Shown here: piece by piece, positions 48,225 to 59,161 of the stretch
Position numbering within the stretch: position 1 is the stretch's first letter
How the letters are laid out: each line of letters starts with the position of its first letter
DNA from: AP-15 sp963750195
GTDB lineage: Bacteria > Pseudomonadota > Alphaproteobacteria > ATCC43930 > CGMCC-115725
Assembly (NCBI GenBank): GCA_963750195.1
Contig: CAVVPS010000010.1
Coordinates: 434,001 to 498,000, forward strand
Direction: 5' to 3'
DNA: 64,000 nucleotides
Position numbers and translations under genes: made by a program
Notes under the pieces: generated by a model
Told to the model about the DNA's origin: nothing
What the model saw: only the letters and a program-made list of their open reading frames with translations
Database searches by the model: none

Positions 48225-49121
48225 TCAATGCGACATCAGCACCGGTATCGTCATATGTTCGAGCAGGTCACGACTGACCCCGCCGAGCAGGGTCTCGCGC
48301 AATCGCGAGTGGTGGTAGGCCCCCGCCACGATCATGTCGGCGCCGAGAGCGGCGGCGCGCGACAACAGGGCGTCGCGGATCGAGATCGCGGGGTGCAGGC
48401 TCTCTTCGGCCTGCGCTGCAATCCCGTGCCGCCCCAGATGGCGGACGATGCGCTCGAGCCCGGGCCGGTCACGATCGAGGTCGGCCTGCTGCGCCCCGAC
48501 ATGCATGGCCGTGACCGCTTCGGCGCCGCCGATCAGCGGCAGCGCATCGTGGAGCGCCCGGTTGGCCTCACGCGTCCCGTTCCAGGCAATCAGCACCCGC
48601 TTGCCGACACTCTCGACGGCGCCGGCATAGGGGACGACGAGAACCGGCCTTCCAGCATCAATCATGACATCATCCGGATGGAGCCAGGTCGCACCGCCTG
48701 AGTCGCCGCCCGGATATTGCCCGAGGATCGTCAAATCGGCCGCCTTGGCGAGTTGGATCACTTCCGCCAGGTCGGCGCGGTTTAGCATATGCCACTCGCC
48801 ATCGAGCCCGCTCAGCGGCAGTTCCGCGCGAAAGCGCTGCTCCAGAGCATCGGCCCGTTCGGCATCGGGCGGGGTTTGCCCCGGGGTTGTAATGCTCGGC
48901 TGCCCGCCGATGGCCCTGGCGCCGTCCGGCGAGACCGGCCCGAGAACCGTCGGCGGCAGGCCCGGGCCGGCCGGCGGGATGCTCGATCCGCGCGGCTCGG
49001 GCAAGGCGTAAACCGCCGTCAGATATGCCTTATTGGCCTGCGCCAGATTGAGCGCCAGCTCCAGCCGGCCATCGCCGGCCTCGGTGGCATCGAGGCAAAC
49101 CAAGATATCGCAAAGCCCCAT
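48225..49121 (-). CDS. Universal stress protein (two UspA domains)
   Basis: 298 residues: an N-terminal UspA domain (DILVCLDATEAGDGRLELALNLA) and a C-terminal one (RVLIAWNGTREANRALHDALP). The second ends in an ATP-binding-type motif (ADMIVAGAYHHSRLRETLLGGVSRDLL). A Pro/Gly-rich insert lies near residues 45-75. ATG 49121 starts the first domain properly. It is convergent with surE, 14 bases apart. Confidence 0.87.
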   Translation of the reverse strand: MGLCDILVCLDATEAGDGRLELALNLAQANKAYLTAVYALPEPRGSSIPPAGPGLPPTVLGPVSPDGARAIGGQPSITTPGQTPPDAERADALEQRFRAELPLSGLDGEWHMLNRADLAEVIQLAKAADLTILGQYPGGDSGGATWLHPDDVMIDAGRPVLVVPYAGAVESVGKRVLIAWNGTREANRALHDALPLIGGAEAVTAMHVGAQQADLDRDRPGLERIVRHLGRHGIAAQAEESLHPAISIRDALLSRAAALGADMIVAGAYHHSRLRETLLGGVSRDLLEHMTIPVLMSH

Positions 49122-49813
49122 TCCCGTTCTCCCTGTTATTGCGTCGCTCGGCCCCCGGCGCCGAGAAGCGCCCGGTTCCCGGTGGTCTGACAGCCGCGTT
49201 CGGTCTCTGCCAGCACGCGGCAGGCGGCGCTGCGAGAAATACTTCAATTCGATAAGGTCGGACACGGAACAGCAGCAAAAATTTGCGTCGGTCATGGACC
49301 CCGTTGACAGCGCGTCGGCCCCCGCTCGGCGGGCTGCCGACAACCGCTGTCTTACAGGGATATCCTGCAAGGGAGAGCCGGCGAGGCAGGCAAACGTCGC
49401 AGCAGGTGCGGCAAGGCACGATCCTCCGTTGAGAAAATAAAGACGGGTTGCTGCTTCTGCAGCAAATCAGCAGCTAGGGATCCGCTCTGGTTACCGAGCT
49501 CGCCGACCCGCAGCCATCCGACCGGGTCCCCAGATAGCCGCTTCCAGCAGCGGCCACGCGGCCATTGTCTGTCCCGGCCATGCCAGCCGCCGCAATCAGC
49601 CACCACCGAGGCGCGGACATATCATGTGATCGTGGCAATTTTGTCGTCCATCTCACGCCCTTTCCACGTGATAATCGGGTTAATCACGATGGGCTTGTTA
49701 TGGGACGAACCAGGAACTAAGAAGAAGAGAAACACGGAGCCAGGGGCCATGATCGAAAGCGAATGAGCGTTCATTAGGCCAGGAGCGCCCGCCAATTTCA
49801 TAAGGAGATCGCC
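49122..49813. other. 690-base region with no supported gene
   Basis: Only short, mutually overlapping frames occur. One 84-codon minus-strand frame (49352-49606) looks vaguely protein-like but matches nothing known. An inverted repeat CGTGAT/ATCACG (49668-49673 with 49684-49689) lies about 125 bases before the peroxiredoxin-like gene and could be an operator. The stretch from about 49600 is AT-richer than the surrounding sequence. Confidence 0.45.
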
Positions 49814-50458
49814 ATGCTTTCCGAACGACTGACCACCATCCAAGATGGCGTCAACAAACGTGTCCCGCCTGAAAAACGTGCGATTATGCATCGCGCCACA
49901 GACGACCTGCGGGCTTCAGGGATCATGGACGGCGTTATCAAGGTGGGCGATTCTCTCCCCGCTTTTTCCCTGCTAAACTCCCACGGGCAGGAGGTAAGCT
50001 CTTCGGAGCTTCTAGCGAACGGGCCATTAGTCGTAACTGTATTTCGCGGTACCTGGTGACCCTACTGCGTGGCAGAGCTGTATGCTTTGCAGCAGGTTGT
50101 GGGTGCGCTGAAGGAACTTCATGCGACAATTGTCGCGATTACGCCGCAGCTGGCAGAGGCCAGCAATTCCTTAATCAATCAGCACGGGATCAGCTTCGAT
50201 CTGCTTTCCGATCCTGGCAACGCTTACGCCGCACAGCTCGGTCTTCGGTTCAAACTGCCGGATGACCTCAGAGAGGTTTACCTCAGCTTTCACATTGACC
50301 TAGCCGCACACAACGGGGAGGGAAGTTGGACCTTGCCAATGCCGGGGCGGTTCGTGGTTGACACCCGGGGTATCGTGCGCGCTGTGGACGTCGATCCCGA
50401 CTATCAGAACCGACCTGAGCCCGAACAGACAGTCGATGACGTTAGAGGTCTCAGCTGA
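49814..50458 (+). CDS. Peroxiredoxin-like (AhpC/TSA) protein, candidate selenoprotein with in-frame TGA
   Basis: The frame is open from ATG 49814 (AGGAGATCGCC site) to the stop at 50456-50458 except for one TGA at 50057-50059, codon 82. The context is V-V-T-V-F-R-G-T-W-[TGA]-P-Y-C. The family of Prx-like thiol oxidoreductases has W-C-P-Y-C here, so TGA replaces the first redox Cys and leaves a U-x-x-C pair (82 and 85). Everything after the TGA matches the family in the same frame (AITPQLAEASNSL, DLLSDPGNAYAAQLGL, DLAAHNGEGSW). Read through, it is 214 residues, normal length. The alternative is a nonsense mutation or base error. No selA, selB or tRNA-Sec is in the window. Confidence 0.75.
50065..50092 (+). 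promoter_or_regulatory. Candidate bacterial SECIS hairpin
   Basis: Five bases after the TGA, CTGC (50065-50068) pairs with GCAG (50089-50092) and GGCA (50071-50074) pairs with TGCT (50083-50086, one G-T pair). The 8-base loop holds GU and begins 16 bases after the TGA. Bacterial SECIS elements recognised by SelB lie at this distance and carry a guanine in the apical loop. The fit is by eye only. Confidence 0.4.
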
Positions 50459-50569
50459 GGGCGAAGCTGTTAGCCTGAAGCGCCGCCCAGCCGCCAATTC
50501 CGCAGAGCGACGCCGCCGGGGATGGCGATTAGAAAGGGAGGTTTGCCAGCGGAATTGAGAGTGCGTTGG

Positions 50570-50893
50570 TCACGCTGATGGCTCAAGGCCGGTTAACAGC
50601 TCGATCGAGAGTAAACTCTCGGGCGAATCCGGATGCGACGCGAACAGCGCCTTCCACTCCGGGTTCGCGTTTTCGAACGCCGTGCGCGCCCCGTACGCCG
50701 CCATGTCGGCATATTCGATCATCAGGATAACCGGGCCGGTGTCGGGGCTAGGCACGGTGCTGCGGAACAGTCGCACCGACTGAGGCATGACCGGGCTGTC
50801 GAAGCGCGGGTCGGCCGCGGCTTGCAGCTTGGTCATGAAATCACCGAGGCGCCCCGGCTTGACTTCGTATTTGAAGATGGCGAGCACAGCCAT
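50570..50893 (-). CDS. NIPSNAP/EthD-like small alpha-beta barrel protein
   Basis: 107 residues with a beta-alpha-beta layout (LAIFKYEVKPGRLGDFMTKL, then VILMIEYADMAAYGARTAFENANPEW) typical of dimeric ferredoxin-like stress or degradative proteins. The conserved D-M-x-x-Y-x-x-R and N-P-E-W segments support the fold but not a substrate. It lies just downstream of the Sua5/TsaC gene on the same strand. Confidence 0.65.
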   Translation of the reverse strand: MAVLAIFKYEVKPGRLGDFMTKLQAAADPRFDSPVMPQSVRLFRSTVPSPDTGPVILMIEYADMAAYGARTAFENANPEWKALFASHPDSPESLLSIELLTGLEPSA

Positions 50894-50947
50894 GGCTCAT
50901 CTGTACCACGCTGTCGTCGGCGTCGGAGCGAATTGCGATCGGATTTA

Positions 50948-51909
50948 TCAGCCGCGCCGCGGGGTGGCGGCGCGGCGCAGGCGGTCGTTGATGGCGCAGC
51001 CGAGGCCGCGGTCGGGGATCGGGATGACCGCGATGCCGGTGAACGGGGGGCGGTCGAGTTGGCGGAGCATCGCGAACAAATTGGTGGCGGCCTCGGCGAG
51101 GTCGTTGGCGCGGCTGAGCCATGCCACTTCGGCGAAACCGGGCGGAGCGTCGGGGCCGAAGGCGAGGAGGGCCTCGCCGGGACGGGCGTCAGTGGCGTCG
51201 AGGCGCAGGGGCAATGACGGGGCGTAGTGGCTCGGCAGCATGCCGGGAGAGCGCGCCGGGCCGGCGGCAGGGCATCGCAATCGGGCCGAGGAACTCGGTC
51301 AGCGCTTCTAGGGTGACGCCGCCGGGGCGGAGCAGGGCAGGGGCCTCGCCCGATGAAATCGAGCACCGTCGATTCCAGCCCGATCGCGGTGCGGCCACCG
51401 TCGAGGATCAGCGCCACCGCGGTTGCCCGAGTTCGACGGCGACATGGGCCGCCTCGGTCGGGCTGACCCGCCCCGAGCGGTTGGCCGAGGGGGCGGCGAT
51501 CGGCCGCCCGGCGCGCATGCAGCAGGGCTTGCGCCACCGGATGAGCCGGGGCGCGGATCGCCACCGTGTCGAGCCCGGCGCTCGCCAGCAGTGACAGTCC
51601 GCTGTCGCTGCGGCGCGGCAGGACGAGGCTCAGCGGCCCCGGCCAGAATTGTCCGGCAATGCGGCGCGCCCGCGCATCGAGTATGGCAAGGGATTCGGCC
51701 TCCGCGAGACCGGAAACGTGGACGATCAAAGGGTTGAAGCGCGGCCGGCCCTTGGCCTCAAAGATCGCGGCGACCGCGCGCTCATTGGTCGCGTCGGCAC
51801 CGAGCCCATATACGGTTTCGGTCGGAAACGCGACGAGCTGTCCGGCGCGTAACAGCCGGGCGGCATGCGCGATTGCGGACGGGCTGGCCGGGAGGATCGC
51901 CGCAGGCAT
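50948..51909 (-). pseudogene. L-threonylcarbamoyladenylate synthase (Sua5/TsaC), several frameshifts
   Basis: Joining frames gives a Sua5-type protein: an N-terminal YrdC domain (RLLRAGQLVAFPTETVYGLGADA, EAKGRPRFNPLIVHV, WPGPLSLVLPRR, LILDGGRTAIGLESTVLDF). A C-terminal Sua5 domain follows (LPSHYAPSLPLRLDA, then AVIPIPDRGLGCAINDRLRRAA). At least three or four single-base breaks fall between about 51260 and 51510. It makes threonylcarbamoyl-AMP for the t6A tRNA modification, usually essential, so these indels are probably assembly errors. ATG 51909 starts the domain. Confidence 0.82.
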
Positions 51910-52057
51910 GGGCTCACTCTCGCCCGCGGCAGGCAGTCCTGCAACCCCACGACCTGCCAAGGGGTTCGGGAACTTGGGCATTGACATCCCGGCGGCCAGG
52001 GTTAGATTAGAACGATCCTAAGAATATTTCCAGTCTGTGACATCCGAGGAGGGAGTG

Positions 52058-52183
52058 ATGGACTCGAAAACCAAGCTGACGACCGAGGCCGGCATCCCAG
52101 TCGGCGACAACCAGAACAGCCTGGCCACCGGCCCGCGCGCGCCGCTGCCGGTGCAAGACCAACCGTCTTTTTCCAAGGATTGA
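52058..52183 (+). pseudogene. N-terminal fragment of a monofunctional catalase
   Basis: A 41-codon frame behind a strong GAGGAGGGAG site. Its sequence (KLTTEAGIPVGDNQNSLATG, then PRAPLPVQD) is the recognisable start of heme catalases (LTT-AG-PV-DNQNSL-AGPRGP-LLQD). The rest of the ~480-residue enzyme is absent: the frame stops and katG begins 52 bases on. It is a remnant or deletion scar and could now act as a leader ORF for katG. Confidence 0.65.
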
Positions 52184-52235
52184 TGATCCTTACAGACGGA
52201 CCGCGAACAGAGCAGCACACGATCGGAGAGAAACA

Positions 52236-54426
<2,191 letters not shown>

Positions 54427-54531
54427 ACTCTGCGGAAGGGTCTCCGAGAGCGTGACCAAACTGCAGATCGCCGAGTAGTCGCCGCCATGGTGATACCGTC
54501 CTGCCTCGACCTCTGCTAAAGCCTGGGGTTG

Positions 54532-55167
54532 ATGGCGGGACGGGTGATCACGATAGCGCAGCGCAAGGGTGGGGCCGGCAAGACGACCTTGGCCGCGCAG
54601 CTGGCGGTCGCCTGGGCGAAGCGGGGCGCGCAGCGTCGCGCTGCTCGATATCGACCCGCAGGCAAGCCTCGCCGCCTGGGTCGGGTTGCGACGGGAGCGG
54701 CTCGGGGACGCGGCGATCGGCTTTCGAGTTCGCGGCGGTGCCCGGCTGGCGCGCCGAGCAATGGATCGCCGATCGCGCCCGAGAGGCTGACTCGTCGTCG
54801 TCGACGGCCCGGCGCATATCGAGACCGAGGCGCGCATCGCGGTGCGCGCCGCCGGGCTGGTGCTGATCCCGGTCCAACCCTCGCCGCTCGATCTGTGGGC
54901 GACGGAGGCAACCTTGGCGATGGCGCGCGACGAGCGGCGAGCCGCGGTCGCCGTGTTGAACCGGGTGCCGCCGCGGTCGACCGCAACCGAGCGCATCGCC
55001 GCCGATCTTGCGAATCTCGGAGTGGCGCTCGCGGCCAGCCGCATCAGGCAATCGCATCGCGCTGGTTCACGCGATGGCTCAAGGGTCTGGGCGTACACGA
55101 AACCGCCGCGGCCAGTCCCGCCGCCGCCGAGATCGCCGCGCTCGCCCGCGAACTGCGCGATCGTTAG
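54532..55167 (+). pseudogene. ParA/MinD-type ATPase, broken
   Basis: The N-terminus carries a deviant Walker A (VITIAQRKGGAGKTTLAAQLAVAWAKRG). After about codon 33 the frame changes. Later pieces in other frames keep the ParA pattern (LLDIDPQASLAAW, LVLIPVQPSPLDLWATEATL, VLNRVPPRST), and the end returns to the first frame (EIAALARELRDR). At least three indels are needed. No parB or parS lies alongside, so it is probably an orphan ParA of the ~210-residue type. Confidence 0.7.
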
Positions 55168-56381
55168 CGCCAGAGCTGGTGGCTCGCCAGGGCAGCACCT
55201 TGGGCGAGCGCTTCGAGCTTGGCCCAGGCGATTTGCGGGTGGACGCGGCCGCCGAGCCCGCAATCGGTCGAGGCGATAACCCGCTCGCGGCCGACTGAAT
55301 TGGCGAAGCGCAGGATGCGGTCGGCGACCAGCTCCGGGTGCTCGACGACGTTGGTGGCGTGGCTGACGACGCCGGGCAGGATGATCTTGCCGTCGGGCAA
55401 GTTTGACGCTCCTGCCACACCTTCCACTCGTGCTCGTGGCGGACGTTGCCGGCTTCGAATGAATAGGCCTGGGCGTTGACCGCCAGCATCACATCGACGA
55501 TGTCGCGCATCGGGATGTCGGTCGTGTGCGGGCCGTGCCAGCTGCCCCAGCACAGGTGATAGCGGATGCGCTCCTGCGGCAAACCGCGCAGCGCGTGATT
55601 GAGCGCCTCGATCCGGATCATCGTGAATTTCTTGTAGTCGTCGACATTGGGTTCGGGGTCGATCATGTCCCAGCCGGTCGCGGTCGCCGGATCGTCGAGC
55701 TGGAGGATAAGCCCGGCATCGAGGATGGCCTTGTATTCCTCGCGCATCGCCTCGGCCCAGGCGTAAAGGAACTCCTCGTCGCTGTTGTAATAGGTGTTGG
55801 GAATCCGGTAGGCGCTGCCGGGCGCGACGGAGGTCATGAAACCTTCCGCAGCCCCCGCTGCCTTCAGCGCCGCTTTGAAATTGTCGATGTCGGTCTTGAG
55901 CGCATCCTGGCCGGTGTAAGTGAGAGGACCAACGCAGACCGGCCCAGTGGTGGGCCGGGGACCCATGAACACGCCGGACTCGCGGTCGGCATAGGCGGCG
56001 GCAAACCGCACCCGATCGCGCCGACGAGCGGCGTTGTTCAGCACGATCTCGCCGGGGCGGGCGGGTCGCGGGGTCATATGGTCGAGGCTCGGCCCGCCGA
56101 GTTCGAGTCCGCCGAGGCGCAGAAACGCGTAGTTCCACCACGCGCCATAGTTGATGCGATGCCCCATCGACTTGCCGAACTCGCCGTCGCCCGGGACGTC
56201 GATACCGAGCTCCTTTTGATGACGCACAACGTCATGGACCGCTGTTCGCAATGTTTCTCGAATTGCCTGCTCATCGGTCGTCTCGCCGGCCTCGCGCGCG
56301 TGGTTGGCGGCGATTAGGCGCGTCCGGACGCGGCAGGCTCCCGACATGACTGGTCAGGATGTGGTCGGAGCTGGTCCTCAT
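55164..56381 (-). pseudogene. MetE-like cobalamin-independent methyltransferase, first paralogue, two frameshifts
   Basis: The merged product of ~400 residues parallels the intact neighbour upstream. It has MRTSSDHILTSHVGSLPRPD at the start, LGIDVPGDGEFGKSMGHRINYGAWW, LCWGSWHGPHTTDIPMRDIV with zinc-type His/Cys context, and VIASTDCGLGGRVHPQIAWAKL near the end. Breaks fall near 56320 and 55405. It overlaps the paralogue by four bases. MetE-like short proteins move methyl groups from a folate or other donor to a thiol; this donor and acceptor are unknown. Confidence 0.78.
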
Positions 56382-57577
56382 GCACGACTCCAGAGCTGCC
56401 GGCTCGCCAATGCCGCGCCTTGTGCCAGCGCTTCGAGCTTGGCCCAGGCGATTTGCGGATGGACGCGGCCGCCGAGCCCGCAATCGGTCGAGGCGATGAC
56501 CCGCTCCCGCCCGACGAGGTTGGCGAAACGCAGGATGCGTTCGGCGACCAGCTCGGGATGTTCGACGACGTTGGTGGCGTGGCTGACGATCCCCGGCAGG
56601 ATGATCTTGCCGTCGGGCAATTTGACGTCCTGCCACACCTTCCATTCATGCTCGTGGCGGACATTGCCGGCCTCGAACGAATAGGCCTGGCAGTTGACCT
56701 TCAGCATGACCTCGACGATGTCGCGCATCGGGATGTCGGTGGTGTGCGGCCCGTGCCAGCTGCCCCAGCACAGATGAAACCGCAGCCGATCCTCGGGCAG
56801 GCCCTTGATGGCGTGGTTCAGCGCCTCGACCCAAATCGTCGCGAGTTTTCGATAGTCCGCGACCGTCGGCTCGGGATTGACCTGGTCCCAACCCTCGGCG
56901 ATGCACGGGTCGTCGAACTGCAGGACGAGGCCGGCATCGACGATCGCCTTGTACTCGTCGCGCATCGCATCGGCGCAAGCGAACAGAAATTCCTCATCGG
57001 TTTTGTAATATTTGTTGCCGATCCGCGCGCAACTGGCCGGCGCGACCGCGGTCATAAAGCCTTCCTCGACCCCGGCTGCCGCCAAGCCGGTTTTAAAGCG
57101 GGCGATGTCGGCCTTGATCGCATCGTGGCCGGTATAGGCCAGCGGGCCGACGCAGATCGGCGCCGGCGGCCGCGGCCCGGTGGTGATGCCGGAATCGGGA
57201 TCGTTATAGGCCGCGGCGAACACGGTGCGATCGCGGCGGTCGCCAAAGCTGGTCAACACGATATGGCCAGGGCCGGAGCGGCGGGGCTGCATGTCGTAGA
57301 GCGAATTTTCGCCGGCTTCGATGCCGCCGAGGCGCTGCCATGAATAGCGCCACCACGAGCCGTAATTGACGCGCTGGCCCATCGGCTTGCCGAACTCGCC
57401 ATCGCCGGGGATGTCGATGCCGAGTTCCTTCTGGTGGCGCACAACCTCGGCGACGGCGTTGCGCAGCGTATCTGCAAGCGCACTCTCGTCATTTGCCGCC
57501 CAGGCCGCGATCAGCGCGTCCGGGCGCGGCAGGCTGCCGGCATGGCTGGTCAGGATATGGTCGGAGCTGGTTCTCAT
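56378..57577 (-). CDS. MetE-like cobalamin-independent methyltransferase, second paralogue
   Basis: 399 residues, intact. It corresponds to the C-terminal catalytic domain of MetE only, with MRTSSDHILTSHAGSLPRPD, LQFDDPCIAEGWDQVNPEP, LCWGSWHGPHTTDIPM and ASTDCGLGGRVHPQIAWAKL. The Cys in the last motif and the His/Cys around CWGSWHG are the likely zinc ligands. It is too short for true MetE (~750 residues). It diverges from the SAM methyltransferase and MetF-like pair with a 216-base gap, suggesting a shared one-carbon role. Confidence 0.85.
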   Translation of the reverse strand: MRTSSDHILTSHAGSLPRPDALIAAWAANDESALADTLRNAVAEVVRHQKELGIDIPGDGEFGKPMGQRVNYGSWWRYSWQRLGGIEAGENSLYDMQPRRSGPGHIVLTSFGDRRDRTVFAAAYNDPDSGITTGPRPPAPICVGPLAYTGHDAIKADIARFKTGLAAAGVEEGFMTAVAPASCARIGNKYYKTDEEFLFACADAMRDEYKAIVDAGLVLQFDDPCIAEGWDQVNPEPTVADYRKLATIWVEALNHAIKGLPEDRLRFHLCWGSWHGPHTTDIPMRDIVEVMLKVNCQAYSFEAGNVRHEHEWKVWQDVKLPDGKIILPGIVSHATNVVEHPELVAERILRFANLVGRERVIASTDCGLGGRVHPQIAWAKLEALAQGAALASRQLWSRA

Positions 57578-57793
57578 GGTTCCCCCCTGATTTTAGCCGG
57601 GGCCTCGGATCGACAAACCGGGCCGAGCCCTTGCTTCGGGGACGATTGTAGCACTAGGCGGCCGATTTCAGCACGCGCGATTGTGCCAATTCTCGCCCAC
57701 TCCATTGCCCACTTGATTTGTGGGCACGATTAAAGTTGACCGGCCGCTTCGCATCCGCTTCACTCGGATTGTGGGAAATTGCGAGGTTGTGAG

Positions 57794-59161
57794 ATGAGCG
57801 AGGCTCTCTTGCGCCATATCGCCGAATACTGCCGTCGCGCCGGCATGGCGGAATCCACCTTCGGCCGCCTCGCCGTGAATGATGGCAAGCTCGTCACCCG
57901 GCTCCGCCTAGGCGGCCGGGTCACCACCGATACGGCGGAGCGCGTGCACGCTTTTATCGCGCTCAAGCCCGAACCTCAGGTCAACGGCGCGCCGGTCATG
58001 GCGCCAATTGCCGCGCCGCCGCCCACGGTCGGGGCCGCCCGGAGCTTCCGCTTTTACGACAATCGCCAGAAATATCTGCTGTTTGTCACCACCTGTGGCG
58101 AGAAGTGGGCAATCGCCCAACGCGTGGGCATGGAGCTGGCCAATATCCACCCGCGTCCGCCCGCGTTGCGCCTGTTCGATGCCGGCACCGGCGACGGCAC
58201 CGTGCTGACGCGCACGATGCGCGCCCTGCACCACCGCTTCCCGACAATGCCGTCTTATATCGTCGCCAAGGAAATCAGTCTCGAAGACGTTCGGCTCGCG
58301 CTCGAAAAGATGCCGGACCGGCTGTTCGAGCATCCGGCGACGGTGTTGGTCATGACCAATATGTACTACGCCGAGGCGCCGTGGCTGACGCCGAACTCGG
58401 TCACCGCGGCGACCAGCCTCGTCTGGCACGAGCTGGAGCTGACCGGCAATACCGCGCATGATTTCGAAGTTCAGATCGGCGATCTGCAGGGTTTCCTCGG
58501 CGAGCATTGGCGCGCGCGGATCAGCGCCGGCACCGGCAATCCGGTCTACGAAAAGCCGGTCGTGCTGGTGATCTACCGCGAAGACCACAAATTCTTGCTC
58601 GATCAGGTGCGCCCGCGCCGCGGGTTCACCCGCGCCGAATACGATCTGGTGATCGCCTCTCAGCCCTATCGCGCCCGCGCCCCGGTCGAATTCAAGGCGC
58701 GCCGGATCGTCGCCCCGCTGGCGCGCAGCCTCGCGCCCGGCGGACGCCTGATCGCCATCCACTCGCATGGCCACGATCCGGGTCTGGAGATCATCCAGCG
58801 GATCTGGCCGGGCGAAGACCCTTTCACCACCGACCGCCACGCATTGTTGCGGGCGACCAAGGCCGAGCTCGGCAGCGCCGGCCGCAGCCTCAATTTCGGC
58901 GCCTACGCCGATGCGCGCTCGCTGTTTCGCTACGACATGCACACCTTGCCGAGCGAGATCAGCGAGACGATCGGCACCTCGACTTTGTTCGCCGCCTGGA
59001 ACGCCGCGGTCTATGTCGCGCAAATCGAGGACGAGCGCCTGTCGGGCGCGATCAGCAGCGGCGCCTATCTCGAAGCGACCAAGGAGGTCCTGCGCCAATA
59101 TGGCGGGCTGTGGTTCTGGGACGAATCCTACGTGATTTCGCGCAAGCGGAATTCAGGATGA
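57794..59161 (+). CDS. SAM-dependent methyltransferase-like protein with N-terminal helical domain
   Basis: 455 residues. Residues 1-65 form a small DNA-binding-like or helical domain (RRAGMAESTFGRLAVNDGKL). A Pro-rich linker follows, and then a Rossmann methyltransferase core (LRLFDAGTGDGTVLTRTMRAL, later LARSLAPGGRLIAIHSHGHDPG). ATG 57794 has GCGAGG seven bases upstream. It overlaps the MetF-like gene by four bases (ATGA), so the two are translationally coupled and probably act together. Substrate unknown. Confidence 0.72.
   Translation: MSEALLRHIAEYCRRAGMAESTFGRLAVNDGKLVTRLRLGGRVTTDTAERVHAFIALKPEPQVNGAPVMAPIAAPPPTVGAARSFRFYDNRQKYLLFVTTCGEKWAIAQRVGMELANIHPRPPALRLFDAGTGDGTVLTRTMRALHHRFPTMPSYIVAKEISLEDVRLALEKMPDRLFEHPATVLVMTNMYYAEAPWLTPNSVTAATSLVWHELELTGNTAHDFEVQIGDLQGFLGEHWRARISAGTGNPVYEKPVVLVIYREDHKFLLDQVRPRRGFTRAEYDLVIASQPYRARAPVEFKARRIVAPLARSLAPGGRLIAIHSHGHDPGLEIIQRIWPGEDPFTTDRHALLRATKAELGSAGRSLNFGAYADARSLFRYDMHTLPSEISETIGTSTLFAAWNAAVYVAQIEDERLSGAISSGAYLEATKEVLRQYGGLWFWDESYVISRKRNSG

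Noticed and set aside
49352..49606. Remnant universal stress protein upstream of the peroxiredoxin-like gene
   Set aside because: The frame has no clear UspA motif; the resemblance was too weak to claim.
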